From contig CM077596.1 in NCBI GenBank assembly GCA_039654915.1, positions 5,208,001 to 5,272,000 of the forward strand: a stretch of DNA of 64,000 nucleotides, read 5' to 3'. Shown here piece after piece: positions 62,025-64,000 of the stretch. This stretch comes from Aquilaria yunnanensis (Eukaryota; Streptophyta; Magnoliopsida; Malvales; Thymelaeaceae). Positions within the stretch are counted from its first letter, which is position 1. Each line of letters begins with the position of its first letter. The notes under the pieces are model-generated. The model searched no databases, was not told the origin of the DNA, and saw nothing but the letters and a program-made list of their open reading frames with translations. Position numbers and translations under genes: made by a program.

Positions 62025-64000
62025 TGTAACGGCTCTCCTAGTCGATTAATCAAGTAAGTGTTTGTTAAATTTAAGTACCTCAAGTTAGCGCCTTGTTAAG
62101 CAAGTAAGATAAGCTTAATTAAGTTAAGTGAGTTCCTAAGTGTGATTTGGCATAGTTAAGTCAAGACCATTAGTTATTCTAGCTTTTAGAATCATCCTAG
62201 TAAGCTTTGACAACTTGTGGCACTAAGTGTGTTTTTGGGCCATTTGAATCTTAAGTGGCTAAAGTGTTCAAGAAAATTAAGTTTGGGAAGCTTTTAGTAT
62301 CCTTTAGAACAAATAAAAGTGGTTTTGAGTGAGGGTTTGGTGAGCTATTTGAAGCTTTTGAAAGCTAGTGGACTTAGGTGCAAGGAGAAGGAAAAGTTGA
62401 CTTGTTTACATATATGCAAGTCTTCTTCTTCCTTAGTCATTTGCAACTAACTCCAAATTTTCGTGGCTCCACTTCCTCTCCCAAAATCACAGCCCAAGCT
62501 TCCATTTTCTTGCAAGATTTCATCAAATTAAAGGGTGCCCAAGGTGTTAGAAAGATCACCAAGCTTGTTTGTGGTGTTCTAGCTCAAGGTTGCTCTTTGG
62601 AAGCTTGTTTTGGATCCAATTTTCGTGGGTAAGCTTCTTGAGTTTATTTGGATTGGTTCTAGGTTGTTTTAAGAGCTAGAAATGGTCTTGGTTTGATTGG
62701 TTTGGGTGCCAAATTGCTTTGGTTTTAGACTTGGAACTCAATGAAGCTTGTGGAGCTAGGAAAGCTTATGTTGCATTGCTTGCTTGTGTGGCTAAATTGA
62801 GGTAAGGGTTTAAGTAATCAAGCTCAAATAATGCATGGTTTTGTAGTCTTGTGTGTGGGGATGAATTAGGAACAAGACCCATTAAGTTTGGATTAGAAAC
62901 GAGAGAGTTTGAGTAGTTTATGTGCAAGAGCGACACGGACGCACAAACCCAGAAAAATCAAGTTGGCGACGCGTCGCCAATTCGTCCGTGAATTGGCGCC
63001 GCGGCGCCAGGAGGCGAAAATGTCACAGAGCGTGATATACTGTGGCGCCGCGTCGCCAGAAGCAATTGCTCCTTGGCGCCGCGTCGCCAAGTGGGATTTG
63101 GCCTCATTTTCCGGTCATCCTAAGGTTAACTTAGGCTCTCGGTTTCTATTCCTAGGTTATCCTAAGAGGTTCCATAGCCTCGGTTGGGTCTAGAATTCAT
63201 TCCTAAAGCGGGAATTTTGCATTATTTGGGAGGTAGTTAAGTTGTGTGGTTAAGTAAAAGTGTGTGACTTGGTGGCTAAGTAATTCAAGTGTGCTTAAGC
63301 TTTTGAATGAGCACTAAGGGGATTAAGAGGGGTTTTTAGACTCTGTATTGGCCGTATAGAGTATCATTTACATATGGTCAATAGAGAGAAAAACCTAAGT
63401 CGATCCCAACCGAACCATTTGGTTTGGTAGGCAAGCCACTAGTAGTGTTTGAGTTAAACCTTGAGGGTTTGACTAGTTTAACCACATAGGATAACTACCC
63501 TGCACAATAATTTAAGGGAAGAGACGGGTAAGAAGTGAGTAGGTGGAAACTTACTCTAAGTAGCTCGTCAAGGCGGGTAAAGTTGAGTAAGCAAGGTCTT
63601 ACTCTAAGGTGCCCGTAAATGGACTTCAAGGGGTTAATTAAGTGCTAGCAAGGATACGAGGGCCAGTATCCAAGTACCCCAGTCGTAAGAGCTCACGACA
63701 AGTCCAACACCTACGGGTGTAAGGAAGTCCTAAGCGCATCGCATGTGCATAATTCATTCATTCATCCATCCATCCCATCATTTGCATTATTGTTGTTTAT
63801 TTACTTGCTTTTGGTTGTGTGTTGTTTGCTTGTTTGTTAAGTTGTTTTGTATGCATTATTTATATGCTTGTTGTGCCTTGTTTGCATGCATTATGTTTTT
63901 CCTGCAGGTGCTAATCCCTTACTGAGTACTTCGGAGTACTCACCCCTTAAATGTTGTGCAGGTTTAAGCACTTTTGTCTGGGCTTGACAGTTGGTAAGGG
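62025..64000 (+). repeat. Gypsy-type LTR, left part, runs off the window
   Basis: Begins TGTAACGGCTCTCCTAG, the TGTNACGGC start of Del/Tekay-like LTRs; a related GAATGTAAAGGCTCTCC lies just before it at 61964. Later sequence includes TTACTGAGTACTTCGGAGTA with CTCACCCCTTA (63918-63950), a block often seen in such LTRs. It continues past 64000, so its length and partner are unknown. Frames at 62378-62632 and 62909-63193 are not genes. Confidence 0.6.
62963..63090. repeat. Cluster of four GGCGCC-type palindromes
   Basis: TTGGCGACGCGTCGCCAA (62963-62980) and TGGCGCCGCGGCGCCA (62994-63009) are perfect palindromes. TGGCGCCGCGTCGCCA (63043-63058) and TTGGCGCCGCGTCGCCAA (63073-63090) are near-perfect. 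The four cores start about 30, 49 and 31 bp apart in an otherwise AT-rich LTR. Confidence 0.92.

Noticed and set aside
62909..63193. 94-codon ORF with repeated Arg-Arg text
   Set aside because: Translation of the palindrome cluster; repeated residues come from repeated GGCGCC words.

Overview
The window reads as nuclear DNA of a flowering plant, most likely a eudicot. Two spliced genes have plant-type GT-AG introns and plant protein families, and most of the remaining sequence is AT-rich plant transposable-element debris: CACTA, Mutator-like, Stowaway, and Ty3/gypsy LTR elements primed by initiator-Met tRNA. I cannot name the species. No rRNA, tRNA or CRISPR was seen.

Genes. (1) 2173-5100 (+) is a six-exon SR45a/Tra2-like RS-RRM splicing factor of 197 residues with a short RS tail. 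(2) 54535-57738 (+) is a two-exon, 454-residue member of the plant 'hydroxyproline-rich glycoprotein family' related to Arabidopsis At5g52430/At4g25620. A possible last exon of an unidentified minus-strand gene (5742-8498) is split by a retrotransposon.

Layout. 1-2172: flank and promoter. 2173-5100: SR45a-like gene. 5884-8464: a complete small non-autonomous LTR element with perfect TSD and PBS, carrying a chimeric 307-codon ORF. 9299-9756: Mutator-like MITE with an 11-bp TSD. 10462-33153: remains of a CACTA (En/Spm) element. Its TNP1-like gene (minus strand) runs from 12699 to 18208. The promoter and 5'-exon half of that gene is repeated head to tail as four full units of about 3.3 kb plus a fifth stub (16599-33153). 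Later insertions decorate the array: a MITE in unit 1 and a 2.4-kb solo LTR in unit 4. A 2.77-kb solo LTR splits a downstream TNP1 exon. 33911-39598: LTR element with a retropepsin-like region but no visible reverse transcriptase. 39599-47100: stacked LTR fragments. 49981-52430: decayed gypsy gag/protease. 54535-57738: the second gene. 58560-64000: further retroelement material, a MITE, a GC-rich LTR-like block, and an LTR running off the window that contains four clustered palindromes.

The most unusual structure is the CACTA array, a tandem amplification of a transposase gene's 5' half inside its own element. Only the leftmost unit still connects to the 3' exons and the element end.
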